Shown here: piece after piece, positions 1-8,607 of the stretch
How positions within the stretch are numbered: position 1 is the stretch's first letter
How the letters are laid out: the number at the start of each line of letters is the position of its first letter
NCBI RefSeq assembly: GCF_014904755.1
Contig: NZ_JACZFQ010000023.1
Span: 1 to 64,000 of the forward strand
From: Neoluteolibacter marinus
GTDB lineage: Bacteria > Verrucomicrobiota > Verrucomicrobiia > Verrucomicrobiales > Akkermansiaceae
Direction of reading: 5' to 3'
Length of the DNA stretch: 64,000 bases
Program-made: the position numbers and the translations under genes
The notes under the pieces: model-generated
What the model saw: the letters and a program-made list of their open reading frames with translations, nothing else
What the model was told of the DNA's origin: nothing
Database searches by the model: none

Positions 1-2
1 AT

Positions 3-152
3 GCCGCCTTCGACGCCTGCCGCTACATCATCGACGAGGTGAAATCACGGGTGCCGATCTGGAAGAAGGAACACTTCGCCGACGGCAGTTCCGGCTGGGT
101 CCGCTGCGACCACTGCCACGAGTCCGGACACCATCATCATTCCCCGGGTTGA
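3..152 (+). CDS. moaE: MoaE, molybdopterin synthase large subunit (C-terminal part)
   Basis: The window opens inside this gene, so only the last 49 residues are present. The segment AFDACRYIIDEVKSRVPIW followed by KKEHFADGSSGWV is the conserved C-terminal signature of MoaE. MoaE is the catalytic subunit that transfers sulfur from thiocarboxylated MoaD to precursor Z to make molybdopterin. The lysines of the VKSRVPIWKKE stretch lie in the region known to form the active site in the family. The tail adds a Cys/His-rich end (CDHCHESGHHHH) that may bind metal. Molybdenum cofactor is needed by nitrate reductase, which fits the nitrate genes later in the window, but the 32 kb distance makes a direct link speculative. 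Confidence 0.85.
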   Translation, partial: AAFDACRYIIDEVKSRVPIWKKEHFADGSSGWVRCDHCHESGHHHHSPG

Positions 153-186
153 CAGGTCCGGGGATCGCGCCCTTGCTACCGCCGCC

Positions 187-1230
187 GTGAGTCCCGAATT
201 CATCAAGGAAGCCCTTCGCAACGTCCGCTACCCCGGCTTTTCCCGGGACATCGTCTCCTTCGGCCTGGTGAAGGACATCCGCCATGAAAATGGCGTGCTG
301 ACCGTGAAGATCGAGATCCAGACCAAGGACCCCAAGATCCCCGAGCAGATCTTCAAGGATTGTCACGCGATTCTCGATCCCCTGCCCGACATCGGCACGG
401 TCAAGGTGGACATCGAGATCAAGGACGCGCCCGCGGCGGCCTCGGGGCAGGACTTGCAGGGCAAGGCCTCGATTCCCGGCGTCAAAAGGATCATCGCCGT
501 GGCCTCCGGCAAGGGTGGCGTCGGCAAGTCCACCGTTTCCGCCAACCTCGCGGTGGCGCTCGCCAAGACCGGCGCCAAGGTCGGCCTCTGCGATTGCGAT
601 CTTTACGGCCCGTCGGTCGCCCAGATGTTCGGCACCACCGAGCGGCCGATGGCCAACGAGCACGACGAGATCATCCCGATCGAGGCCCACGGCCTGAAAT
701 TGATGTCGATGGGTTTCCTGCTGGAAGACCGCTCGCCGGTGATCGTCCGCGGCCCGATGGCCACCCGCTACACCCAGCAGTTCCTGCGTCAGGTCGCCTG
801 GGGTGAGCTGGATTACCTGATCCTCGACCTGCCGCCCGGCACCGGCGACATCCAGCTGACGATCGTCCAGACCGTGGCTGTCGATGGTTCGGTCATCGTG
901 ACGACGCCGCAGGAGATGGCCTTGATCGATGCCCGCAAGGCGGTGTCGATGTTCGCCAAGGTCAACGTGCCGATCCTCGGACTGATCGAGAACATGGCGT
1001 GGTTCGAGTGCGACCATGGCCAGCGCTATTATCTCTTCGGCGAAGGCGGTGGTGTCCGCGAGGCCGCCGCGCTCAACGTGCCCCTTCTCGCCCAGATCCC
1101 GATCGACCCGCAGACCCGCGAGCGCGGCGATGCCGGCACCCCGGTCGCCCTGATTCCCGCCGCCGAGCACCCGGTCGCCGCGGCCTTCGAAAAGGTCGCC
1201 GCCGCCCTTGCCGGGCGGATCCCCGCCTGA
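187..1230 (+). CDS. mrp: Mrp/ApbC-family iron-sulfur carrier ATPase
   Basis: A 347-residue P-loop ATPase that in this family binds and delivers Fe-S clusters to apoproteins in the cytoplasm. An N-terminal MIP18-like domain (about residues 1-85) precedes the ATPase domain. The deviant Walker A GKGGVGKS is at residues 108-115, followed by the DCDLYGPS switch. The usual C-terminal CxxC that holds the bridging cluster is not there. At the expected ENMAWF site the sequence continues ECDHGQRYYLFGEGG, with only one cysteine, as in the Bacteroidetes-type subgroup. The start is a GTG directly after the moaE end; no ATG fits the MIP18 domain better. It is probably co-transcribed with moaE (34 nt gap) and the next gene (6 nt gap). 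Confidence 0.9.
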   Translation: MSPEFIKEALRNVRYPGFSRDIVSFGLVKDIRHENGVLTVKIEIQTKDPKIPEQIFKDCHAILDPLPDIGTVKVDIEIKDAPAAASGQDLQGKASIPGVKRIIAVASGKGGVGKSTVSANLAVALAKTGAKVGLCDCDLYGPSVAQMFGTTERPMANEHDEIIPIEAHGLKLMSMGFLLEDRSPVIVRGPMATRYTQQFLRQVAWGELDYLILDLPPGTGDIQLTIVQTVAVDGSVIVTTPQEMALIDARKAVSMFAKVNVPILGLIENMAWFECDHGQRYYLFGEGGGVREAAALNVPLLAQIPIDPQTRERGDAGTPVALIPAAEHPVAAAFEKVAAALAGRIPA

Positions 1231-1236
1231 CGTCCC

Positions 1237-1722
1237 ATGCTCCGCACGCCGCCGCAGCTGTTCGACGATTTCGAAGCCGGTCTCTTGACCCGCGAACAAC
1301 TGCACACGGCGATGGCCTTCCATGCCCGCGGCCTCATCGAGGAGGTGATCGAGGCGAACGAGAACCCGCTCGCGGCATGGTGGGAAGGCGTGCTCGCCCG
1401 CAAGGTCGCGTCCCGCCTTTCCGCGCGGCACGGGGAAAAGCGGGTCCGGGCCATTTTCGCGGCGCTCTCCGAGGTGCCCGATTTCCTGCCGGCCCAATGG
1501 CTGTGGAACGCCCTGCACCCGGACGTCCCGCTGTTCTGCTTCCTGCGGCTTCGCAACGAACCGGTTTTCCGCCTCGCGGAGATCAGGAACGAGGCCGGGG
1601 TCGTCACCGTGAGGGTCGAGTATGGATCCGCCGACAAGAAGCTGGTGACACGCGAGGAATTCGTCCTCGCCCACCGCCGGAACGGCGGCCTGGAGGTGAC
1701 ACATCGGCGCACAATCTCCTGA
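1237..1722 (+). CDS. Conserved hypothetical cytoplasmic protein
   Basis: A 161-residue protein I do not recognise. It lies 6 nt after mrp on the same strand and is probably part of that transcript. There is no signal peptide or membrane segment. The N-terminal half is helical and acidic (an FDDFEAGLLTREQLHTAM helix that looks like an EF-hand-sized helical segment without a calcium loop). The C-terminal half is predicted beta-rich (VVTVRVEYG). Codon use resembles its neighbours and both coding-strand context and length support a real gene, but no function can be assigned from the sequence. Confidence 0.65.
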   Translation: MLRTPPQLFDDFEAGLLTREQLHTAMAFHARGLIEEVIEANENPLAAWWEGVLARKVASRLSARHGEKRVRAIFAALSEVPDFLPAQWLWNALHPDVPLFCFLRLRNEPVFRLAEIRNEAGVVTVRVEYGSADKKLVTREEFVLAHRRNGGLEVTHRRTIS

Positions 1723-1767
1723 AAAACCAACGTTTTCCGAAACATCGGGGGTTCGGAAGGGTTACAT

Positions 1768-3030
1768 ATGCTCCTCATGAGTTCCAAGAAGTCGCAGATG
1801 ATCTTGAGTGCCGGCGGAATCGTCCTGGCATTGGGTGCAGGCGTCATGATCGGCCGGATCAGTTCCCAGGACAGCAGCGAGGCGGTCACGGAAGCCGATG
1901 TCGCCGCCGCCCGGGCCAGCGCCCGGGCCACCGAACGCGGCATGAGCCTGGCCGAACGCGTGAACCGCAAGCGCAGCGGCCAGGACCGCGAGGCGTCCAC
2001 GCCCGCCGATACCGATCTCAGCTCCATCCTCGGACTTTCCAGCCGGCTTGACCGCACCCAGCGCTTGCTTGCCTTCCTCGACCGGCTGCCGGCCGACCAG
2101 TTCGCCAACGTCTACGATGAGCTGCGCAATTCCCCGTCCGCCGAGCTGCGCGGTTCGGAACGATCACTGATCCTGCAAGCCTGGGCCGAGCGCGACCCGC
2201 TGAGCGCGCTGACCTTCCTCCAGGAAAACGAGGCCAACGACTGGGAGCGCGAGACCGCGGTCGCCACCTGGGCCGCCAACGATCCTCAAGCCGCCTTTGC
2301 CTGGGCGTCGTCGGCCGCGGATGAAGGCAACGTGAACAACTGGCTGCTCGGCGCCACCCGTGGCATCGCTGCCACCAATCCGGAGCTGGCCCGCGATTTC
2401 CTCGCCCAGCTGGAAGGCCGCACCCGCGACCAAGCGATCAATGCCGTGCGCCCCTACGTGATGCAGTATGGCTTCGACTACGCAGCCTCGTGGATTTCAG
2501 GCGTCTCCGACGACGAAGTCCGCAACCGGGCCTCGCGCGAAATGGCCCGCGACATGGCCAATCTCGATCCCGAGCAAGCCGGCAGCTGGAATGCCGCCAT
2601 CGCCGACACCGATACCCGCCGCGATGTCTCCGAGACCGTCGCCGACCGCTGGGCACGGACCGATCTCGATGCCGCCCGGACCTGGGTCGAGGGCTTGCCG
2701 GAAAACACCAAGTCCGAGGCGGCCGAAGGGGTTGCCCGCCACTACGCCCGCCAGGACCCCGCCGCCGCGGCCCAATGGCTGGCCGGACTCGGCGACAATC
2801 CCGATCTCGACGGTGCCCGCCGCATCCTGGTTGAGGAGTCGTTCCGCAACTCCCCCGAAACCTCGCTCGAATTCGTCTCCAACATCACCGACGCCCGCGC
2901 CCAGGAGGGCTACTACTGGCGCTACCTCGGCGGCTGGATGCGGCGCGATGAAGCGGCCGCCCGGCAGTGGATGAACTCGAACGCCCAGGTGCTCCCGGAA
3001 CGGGTCGTCCGGCGCTTCAACCAACAATAA
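1768..3030 (+). CDS. Membrane-anchored W-x-x-x-DP-x-x-A helical repeat protein
   Basis: A 420-residue protein with an N-terminal membrane anchor (about residues 10-32, hydrophobic, then GRISSQDSSE), a charged linker, and from about residue 125 a series of roughly 30-residue helical repeats. Each carries a W-A-x-x-D/N-P-x-x-A core (AWAERDPLSA, TWAANDPQAA, RWARTDLDAA, HYARQDPAAA, GWMRRDEAA). Such repeats form alpha-solenoids for protein interaction and are common in verrucomicrobial proteins of unknown role. The start at 1768 has a GGAAGG-like ribosome-binding site; the second ATG at 1777 is an alternative. The gene ends at a strong terminator shared with the convergent gene. Function unknown; probably acts outside the inner membrane. 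Confidence 0.75.
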   Translation: MLLMSSKKSQMILSAGGIVLALGAGVMIGRISSQDSSEAVTEADVAAARASARATERGMSLAERVNRKRSGQDREASTPADTDLSSILGLSSRLDRTQRLLAFLDRLPADQFANVYDELRNSPSAELRGSERSLILQAWAERDPLSALTFLQENEANDWERETAVATWAANDPQAAFAWASSAADEGNVNNWLLGATRGIAATNPELARDFLAQLEGRTRDQAINAVRPYVMQYGFDYAASWISGVSDDEVRNRASREMARDMANLDPEQAGSWNAAIADTDTRRDVSETVADRWARTDLDAARTWVEGLPENTKSEAAEGVARHYARQDPAAAAQWLAGLGDNPDLDGARRILVEESFRNSPETSLEFVSNITDARAQEGYYWRYLGGWMRRDEAAARQWMNSNAQVLPERVVRRFNQQ

Positions 3031-3034
3031 AAAA

Positions 3035-3054
3035 CGGGGCGCTTCGGCGCCCCG
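3035..3054. terminator. Bidirectional rho-independent terminator (UUCG tetraloop)
   Basis: A perfect 8-bp stem (CGGGGCGC/GCGCCCCG) closed by TTCG sits 5 nt after the stop codon at 3030. It has A's on the left and a T-rich CTTCGTTT on the right. It lies between convergent genes and could stop both. Confidence 0.85.
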
Positions 3055-3087
3055 CTTCGTTTGGAGATCCATCCCGCGGTTGCCGGA

Positions 3088-3510
3088 TCAGCAGCCGCAA
3101 CCACCGCCACCGCAGCAGCCGCCACCCTGCGCTTCGGCAAGGTCTTCATCGGTCGGAACCCGGCCGAGTTCCAGGGTCAGGTTCACGTATTTGCCGATGG
3201 TCTTCTGCAAGGCCTCAAGCTCGCCCTGGGCATCGAGGAATCCGCTGGCGACCTCGTTGTTCATCAACTCGTCGCGCGCCGATTCGAACTCGCGGATTTC
3301 CGACGGGGCGAGCTGCACACCCGCGTGTTGCTTCTGGTGAAGTTCCTCGCCGCGCTGATGGACCGTCTGGTACATCAGGCGCGCGGTGTCGTCTTCGAGG
3401 AAGCGCTCGACGTCCTTCTGGAGCTTGGCAAAGCGTTCATCGGCGGCGATGGCAGCACACAATTCGCGGGTCTTGGTGAGGACCGCCGACTTTTCTTCAA
3501 GCAGAGTCAT
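3088..3510 (-). CDS. YlbF/YmcA-family (RicF-like) protein with cysteine tail
   Basis: A 140-residue all-helical protein matching the Com_YlbF family in length and pattern (helical N-terminus, LMYQTVHQRGEELHQKQ, DELMNNEVASGFLDAQ). In Bacillus, YlbF and YmcA form a complex with YaaT that carries Fe-S clusters and assists RNase Y and competence/sporulation control. This copy ends in GGGCCGGGGCGC, four cysteines in the last 9 residues, a plausible metal or Fe-S ligand set. No YaaT or YmcA partner is seen here. The gene is convergent with the upstream repeat-protein gene and divergent from the hydrolase at 3594. Confidence 0.75.
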   Translation of the reverse strand: MTLLEEKSAVLTKTRELCAAIAADERFAKLQKDVERFLEDDTARLMYQTVHQRGEELHQKQHAGVQLAPSEIREFESARDELMNNEVASGFLDAQGELEALQKTIGKYVNLTLELGRVPTDEDLAEAQGGGCCGGGGCGC

Positions 3511-3593
3511 GGGACCTGCCTAAACCTACCCGGGCGGACTGGCAAATGCGATCTTGCGAAATCGTGCCGCTTGCTGGCGTATCGGGACATCCG

Positions 3594-4625
3594 ATGAAGC
3601 GCGCCCGCCTGCTGGTTCTCCGACTGTTGATCGCCTTCGCGCTGCTGGTGCTCGCGTTCCTCATCTTCATCGGGTGGTGGGGCTCCGGTCACATGGTGTC
3701 CCCGCAGCGGAGGGCGCTGCAGGATTATCATCTCGAAATCCTCGGCACACCCGCCAAATTCGGGCTGAAGATCGACCCCTTCACCGCCGGCGATGGCACG
3801 CCCTGCCTGATGGTGACGGCATCCCCCCATCCCGGGGCCGCAAAGAAGTCCCGCATCGCCCGGGCCGAACTGGAACGCCGCCAAGCGGTCGTTCCGTCCT
3901 GGGGATCGCAGCTTGGAACCATCGTGCTCCTCTACGGCCACAACGGCCGCAAGGAAGACCACCTGCCGATCTGCGAGCGGTTTTGCGCCGCCGGGTTCCG
4001 CTGCCTGCTGATGGACCTCCCCGGGCAGGGCGACCATCCGGCCGGCACCGGTAGCTTCGGATTGCACGAAGCCGCCCAGGTCGAGGCCGTGTTCGACGAG
4101 ACCGCCAAGCGATTCCAGTTCGCTCCCGCCCCCGCTTGCCTGTTCGGGGTCTCGCAAGGCGGTGCCATCGCCCTCCAGACCGCGGCGCGATCCCCCGGGA
4201 AATGGCAGGCAGTCGCCAGCGTCTCCACCTTCAGCTCCCTCGACCGGCCCTTGCTGCGGTCCGCCGAAGAGATCTTTCCGGAAGACTTCCACTTCTGCTG
4301 CTCGCTCGCGGCCTTTTGCGTCAGTTGTGGCACGAACCTGCGGGCAGGCTTCTGGCCCGGCGACGTCCGGCCGGTCGAAGCGGCCACCCAGCTCCGGATG
4401 CCGGTCTTCATCGCCCACGGGGACAAGGATCCCTACATCGGCATCGACCAGGGCCGGGCGATCTTCGACGCCGTTCCCGCCAAGCGGAAGCAATTCCGCG
4501 TCGTCGAGGGCGCGGATCACAATCGCGTCCTGTCGATGGGATCGCACCAGCTCTACGCCGACCTCTGCGAGTTCTTCCTCACCGCCCTCAACGAACCGGC
4601 GGTCGAGTTCGATCGCAGCGAGTGA
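3594..4625 (+). CDS. Membrane-anchored alpha/beta hydrolase
   Basis: A 343-residue serine hydrolase with an N-terminal membrane segment (about residues 5-25, LVLRLLIAFALLVLAFLIFIGWW) and an extracytoplasmic catalytic domain. The nucleophile elbow GVSQG, the acid in HGDKDPYIG and the histidine in EGADHNR give the usual triad. The DLPGQGDH stretch resembles lipase/esterase and acyl-transfer hydrolases, but the substrate cannot be told. I chose the ATG at 3594 rather than 3546 because it puts a basic MKRAR directly before the membrane segment. No operon partner: both neighbours run the opposite way. Confidence 0.75.
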   Translation: MKRARLLVLRLLIAFALLVLAFLIFIGWWGSGHMVSPQRRALQDYHLEILGTPAKFGLKIDPFTAGDGTPCLMVTASPHPGAAKKSRIARAELERRQAVVPSWGSQLGTIVLLYGHNGRKEDHLPICERFCAAGFRCLLMDLPGQGDHPAGTGSFGLHEAAQVEAVFDETAKRFQFAPAPACLFGVSQGGAIALQTAARSPGKWQAVASVSTFSSLDRPLLRSAEEIFPEDFHFCCSLAAFCVSCGTNLRAGFWPGDVRPVEAATQLRMPVFIAHGDKDPYIGIDQGRAIFDAVPAKRKQFRVVEGADHNRVLSMGSHQLYADLCEFFLTALNEPAVEFDRSE

Positions 4626-4627
4626 GC

Positions 4628-5398
4628 TCAATCGCCGCCACCGCACCCGCCGCAGCCGCTGCCACAGCCGGAGGAACCGCAGCCCGATGAACCACAACCG
4701 CTGTCGTCGGAACCACCGAAGATCGAGCCGCAACCGCTGCTCCCACAGCCGCTCCCGCCCTTGCCGCCCCCCTTTCTCGCGATGGACACCATCACGATCA
4801 GGAAGATGAAGAGGCCGAAGAAGCAAAACAACCCGTCCGCCCCCACTGCGCCGACGAGGTTCGTGCAGCCCGCGAGCGCCAGCGGAACCGCGGTGACCAG
4901 AGCTCCGGCAACCAGCCGCCCCGTCACCCGCCTGGGGATCATCCAATAGCCGTTGGCGTCGACCTTGCGGATCGACGAAGGCCGGAACCGGATCTCCGCG
5001 GGCGGCCAGATATCGGCAGGCGGTTCCTCGCCGAAATGCTTGCGATAACTTTCCAAGGTCCGCCCGTACCAAGCGCTGAACTTCTCAGCCTCCACCCGGC
5101 CCCCTTCCGTCGGGCCATGATGCAGCGGCCGGCCGAGGATCCCGCCGCACATCTCGTCCCAGTAGGATCGCGTGTAGCACAGGTGCAGGTGCCAGGCCTC
5201 GTCGACCTCCTCCGAAGGCGTCACCGGGTGCCCCGCCCGCATCGCGAGCCAAATGAAGCGCTTATACTCGTCCACCACCCTCCGGGCGAACCCGCGATCC
5301 CAGGAGTTCTCCCGCGCGAGCCGGGCACTGAAGGGCAAGCTTGCATCCACCTTGTCGATCTCGAGGGCCTCGAGTTTCCGCAGCAGTTCATCTTTCAT
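4628..5398 (-). CDS. GRDP-like membrane protein with Gly/Cys/Ser-rich tail
   Basis: A 256-residue protein. The N-terminal half has the VDEAWHLHLCYTRSYWDEMC and HHGPTEGG signature seen in glycine-rich-domain (GRDP-like/TIGR04222-type) proteins. Two membrane segments follow (about residues 158-205, LVAGALVTAVPLALAG and LFCFFGLFIFLIVMVSI). The last 45 or so residues are an almost pure G/S/C repeat (GCGSSGCGS units, more than ten cysteines). The function of such tails is unknown; metal binding or disulfide cross-linking at the cell surface are possibilities. Start at 5398 (MKDELLRKLE) chosen because the long upstream extension is of shadow-ORF composition. It ends 3 nt from the convergent hydrolase stop. 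Confidence 0.7.
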   Translation of the reverse strand: MKDELLRKLEALEIDKVDASLPFSARLARENSWDRGFARRVVDEYKRFIWLAMRAGHPVTPSEEVDEAWHLHLCYTRSYWDEMCGGILGRPLHHGPTEGGRVEAEKFSAWYGRTLESYRKHFGEEPPADIWPPAEIRFRPSSIRKVDANGYWMIPRRVTGRLVAGALVTAVPLALAGCTNLVGAVGADGLFCFFGLFIFLIVMVSIARKGGGKGGSGCGSSGCGSIFGGSDDSGCGSSGCGSSGCGSGCGGCGGGD

Positions 5399-5599
5399 GC
5401 AGGTCGATCCGAACAGGCGCGGCGCAATCCGTCGCCTCGAAAATCCGCCCGCCTGTGTAGCTGCCGGACGGACGCCGAACCGCTTGGATGGCACGACCGC
5501 GGGTCCGCTTCGTGAACGGCGGGTAAATGTCCGCGCCGGACTGTGAAGGGAAGGTAAAGTTGCTGGCGTCTTTGCGATCGGAGCGCCTTGAATTCCACC

Positions 5600-6961
5600 G
5601 TGAAAAATCTCCTCTTTTTCGCAATCACCGCGCTGCCTGCCGCTGCCCAGACGCCGCTGCAGGTCGCCGCGGATTCCGCCTCGCTCCGGATCCGGCCCGC
5701 CGAATCGGGACTGATGATCGATGTCGAGGATCCGGGAAACCACTCGTGGATGCTCCAGAGCTCCAGCACCCACGGTGACTGGTCCCAGGGAGCCACCTAC
5801 CGGGTGTTCAACGGGAAGCTCAGCATTCCGGTCGATGCGGACGGACCGTCGAGGTTCTTCCGGCTCAACTCCGATCTCGCCGGCCCCGTGTCATCGAACG
5901 CCGCCGACGCCCTGCTGCAACCAGCTTCGCCGTACAACTACGCCGCACCCGTTTTGCCCGCGCACCTGCTGACGCCGCAGATCAACGGCCAGGACAACAC
6001 CCCGGCCGGCAATCCCACCACCGACGCCGGCGCCGCCCTCGGCCGCGTGCTTTTCCATGACAAGCGCCTGTCCGCGAACCAGACGGTGTCGTGCGCATCG
6101 TGCCACCAGGCCGAGCACGGGTTCTCGGACCCGAGGCAATTCAGCGTCGGCTTCGATGGCCGGCTCACCGGCCGGAACTCGATGGGGCTCACCAGCGCGA
6201 AGTACTACCTGCGTCAGAGTTTCTTCTGGGATGAGCGCGCCGCCACCCTCGAGGAACAGGTGCTGCAACCGATCCAGAACGAGCTGGAAATGGGCATGTC
6301 GCTGGAGCTTCTGGTCAGCCGGCTCGACGAGGAACCGTTCTACGGCGAGTTGTTCACCGCGGCCTTCGGCAACGACAACATCACCAGCAACCGGATCGCC
6401 CGGGCGCTGGCCCAGTTCGTCCGCTCGATCGTTTCCGGCAATTCGAAGTACGACCAGGGGGTCCCCATCGGCTTCACCAACTTCACCGCCCGGGAGAACC
6501 AGGGCCGCACGATCTTCCAGGGCCCCCGCGGCGGCTGCTCGGCCTGCCACGGCAGCGACAACTTCGTGCCGGGTAATCTCATCTTCAACAACGGGCTCGA
6601 GAACCCCTACATCGACAAGGGGGTGGGCGAGGTCACCGGCCAACCGGCCGACGAGGGATTCTTCAAGGTGCCCTCGCTGCGCAACATCGACCTGACCGCG
6701 CCCTACATGCATGACGGTCGCTTCGCCACGCTCGAGGAGGTGGTCGAGTTCTACAACTCCGGCGTGGTCAACCACCCGAACCTCTCGCCCCAGCTGCGCC
6801 TTCCCCCCGGCCCTCCGGGATCGCCCCCGCCGCCACCGCGCCGGCTCAATCTCACCAATACCGAGAAGGCGGCCCTCGTCGCCTTCCTGCGAACCCTGAC
6901 CGAGACGAGCGTGACCACGGACCCGAAATTCTCCGATCCGTTCCGCTACACGGCCGAATAA
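5600..6961 (+). CDS. Di-haem cytochrome c peroxidase/MauG-family protein
   Basis: A 453-residue exported protein. A signal peptide (MKNLLFFAITALPAAAQ) is followed by a small beta domain of about 90 residues typical of verrucomicrobial secreted proteins, then the di-haem peroxidase fold. Haem sites are C165-A-S-C168-H169 and C313-S-A-C316-H317. The conserved VPSLRNIDLTAPYMHDGRFATLEEVVEFYN block near the C-terminus provides the distal ligand region. The family reduces hydrogen peroxide or performs MauG-like oxidations in the periplasm. A proline-rich loop (PPGPPGSPPPPPRR) precedes the last helix. The start is GTG at 5600 (or TTG at 5588); no ATG fits before the signal peptide. Confidence 0.88.
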   Translation: MKNLLFFAITALPAAAQTPLQVAADSASLRIRPAESGLMIDVEDPGNHSWMLQSSSTHGDWSQGATYRVFNGKLSIPVDADGPSRFFRLNSDLAGPVSSNAADALLQPASPYNYAAPVLPAHLLTPQINGQDNTPAGNPTTDAGAALGRVLFHDKRLSANQTVSCASCHQAEHGFSDPRQFSVGFDGRLTGRNSMGLTSAKYYLRQSFFWDERAATLEEQVLQPIQNELEMGMSLELLVSRLDEEPFYGELFTAAFGNDNITSNRIARALAQFVRSIVSGNSKYDQGVPIGFTNFTARENQGRTIFQGPRGGCSACHGSDNFVPGNLIFNNGLENPYIDKGVGEVTGQPADEGFFKVPSLRNIDLTAPYMHDGRFATLEEVVEFYNSGVVNHPNLSPQLRLPPGPPGSPPPPPRRLNLTNTEKAALVAFLRTLTETSVTTDPKFSDPFRYTAE

Positions 6962-6990
6962 GACGAATTTACCCCGGAGTAGAAAAACAA

Positions 6991-7022
6991 AAGGGCGCGG
7001 AGGGAACCCCCTCCGCGCCCTT
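6991..7022. terminator. Bidirectional rho-independent terminator
   Basis: A 12-bp perfect GC stem (GGGCGCGGAGGG / CCCTCCGCGCCC, 6993-7004 and 7009-7020) with a 4-nt AACC loop, extended by AA/TT. It lies between the convergent peroxidase and TPR genes. An A-rich run on the left serves the minus strand. Confidence 0.88.
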
Positions 7023-7038
7023 CATGGAAAGGTCGGGA

Positions 7039-8433
7039 TCAACCGCCGTACGACGACTCGACGCGCTCGGCAACATCGCGGTAGCCGTAGTCGACTTCGT
7101 AGATTTGCTTGAAGGCATCCAGCGCGCCGGACGGATCGTCCATGTCGGCGTGGATGAGTCCCTTCTCGTAAAGGATCTCCTTCTTGGTGGCGTCCATCGT
7201 CATCAGGTCGGCGAGGGCGTCGGCCAGCTGCTTGGCCGCCATGTCGAGCATGCCCTTGGCCTTGAAAGTACGGCCGAGCAAGAGGAGCACCTTGGACTGG
7301 ATGTGCGGGTTGCGCTTGGCCTGCTGGAGATGCGGGATGGCACCGCTGAAGTCGCCGGCATTGAACAGCGCCTGGCCGAGCTCGTAGCGGGAAACCGGAT
7401 CGGTTGGGTTGACATCGACGCGGCGCTTGGCCTCCTCGACGGCTTCGGCGATCCGTGCCGCCTTGCGCTCCGCGAGCATCGCCTGCACCTCGGGGTCGTC
7501 GGGGTTGGCGGCCGCGCGGGCCTCGAGTTCCTTGTGGGCCTCTTCATCGGCCTTCTCCTTCATCAGGCTGGCCTTGGTCTGGAGCGCGACGTCGCCGTTG
7601 CTCAGGGTGAAGCCCCAGCCGTAGAACGTGTGGGCATTGCCCCAATCCTCAAGCTGCTCGAAAATCGCGGCGAGGTCCTTGACGACGCCCAGTTGGTTCG
7701 CGTCCTCGTTGTACTTGGCGATGAGGCGGTCGCGACGGTCCTCCAGCTGGTCGCGGGTCAGGCCGGACTTGCTCTGGGCGTCCAGCTCCGCGGCTTCGCC
7801 CTGGTTGCGCAGGAGGCTCTTCATTTCCGCCTGCTCGCTCCAGCCGCCCTTCTTCATGGAAGCGCGCGCGGTGCAGTCCTTTTCCCCCTTGATGGCCACC
7901 GAGTCCGCCGGGTGGTGCTTGATGATGTCGCGATAGACATCGGCCGCCTTGGCCGGGTCTTCCTGGGCCTGGTAGTACTCGGCAAGCTTGTGCAGGAACT
8001 TGGCTTCTTCCGGATGGCCCTTGCGGATGGTTTCCAGCGCGAACGCGGCGCTGTCGGGCAAGCCCATGGCGACAAAAGCATCGAACAGCAGGTCGTTGGC
8101 TTCGGGGTTGAAGGGATCCTTCTCCAGCTCGTCCTCGATCATCGGCAGCGCCGAGGCAGGGTCCTTCTTCACCTGGCTCGCGACCTTCATCAGGCCGAGG
8201 CCACCGCCCGCTTTCATGCCGAAAATCGTGGCTTTCTTCTTGGGACCACCGGTCACGATGATCTCGCATTTGCGCAGCACCTGGCGGCCTTCGAGGAAAG
8301 TCGGGGCATCCTTCAGGACGCTCTGGATCAGCTTCACGGCGTATCCGTGATTGTTCGTCTGGACAGCGCTGAGGGCCTTGAGCCACAGGGCCTTCACGTT
8401 CGGAGCGAGTTCCGATTCGTTGATTTCGGGCAT
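7039..8433 (-). CDS. Tetratricopeptide-repeat protein
   Basis: A 464-residue TPR protein without a signal peptide. Repeats with the A-x-x-x-x…P pattern run from about residue 15 (ALSAVQTNNHGYAVKLIQSVLKDAP) through to the end (PVSRYELGQALFNAGDFSGAIPHLQQAKRNP, KVLLLLGRTFKAKGMLDMAAKQLADAL, LYEKGLIHADMDDPSGALDAFKQIYEVD), including the D-x-x-G-A-L-D-A-F-K-Q-I repeat. It probably acts as a scaffold in the cytoplasm. A central acidic/coiled region (EEAHKELEARAAANPDDPEVQAMLAERKAAR) separates two TPR blocks. Start at 8433 (MPEINESEL); upstream codons are of shadow composition. The gene lies downstream of the secretin on the same strand but is separated from it by a terminator. Confidence 0.82.
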   Translation of the reverse strand: MPEINESELAPNVKALWLKALSAVQTNNHGYAVKLIQSVLKDAPTFLEGRQVLRKCEIIVTGGPKKKATIFGMKAGGGLGLMKVASQVKKDPASALPMIEDELEKDPFNPEANDLLFDAFVAMGLPDSAAFALETIRKGHPEEAKFLHKLAEYYQAQEDPAKAADVYRDIIKHHPADSVAIKGEKDCTARASMKKGGWSEQAEMKSLLRNQGEAAELDAQSKSGLTRDQLEDRRDRLIAKYNEDANQLGVVKDLAAIFEQLEDWGNAHTFYGWGFTLSNGDVALQTKASLMKEKADEEAHKELEARAAANPDDPEVQAMLAERKAARIAEAVEEAKRRVDVNPTDPVSRYELGQALFNAGDFSGAIPHLQQAKRNPHIQSKVLLLLGRTFKAKGMLDMAAKQLADALADLMTMDATKKEILYEKGLIHADMDDPSGALDAFKQIYEVDYGYRDVAERVESSYGG

Positions 8434-8574
8434 GGACGGAAGATGATTGGTTTTTAGCGACAGCACGCCATTTGCGCGGCCGGGCTGGAAAGGTGGTTCG
8501 GCGGGTCGCGCTTGGCAAGTCCCGGTGTCGAGTTTGAATCCGTCACCCGCGATTTCGCCCCGCCACGGCACAAA

Positions 8575-8598
8575 AAAGGCGGCCCGGAGGCCGCCTTT
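8575..8598. terminator. Terminator of the type II secretion operon
   Basis: A 10-bp perfect stem (AAAGGCGGCC / GGCCGCCTTT) with a 4-nt loop CGGA lies 10 nt beyond the secretin stop. Read on the minus strand it ends in a run of six T's, a classic intrinsic terminator. Confidence 0.88.
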
Positions 8599-8607
8599 CG
8601 TGGAGAA

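Noticed and set aside
28-1704. A 558-codon open frame on the minus strand opposite mrp
   Set aside because: Antisense shadow of moaE, mrp and the next gene; the plus-strand proteins show clear family motifs and this frame shows none.
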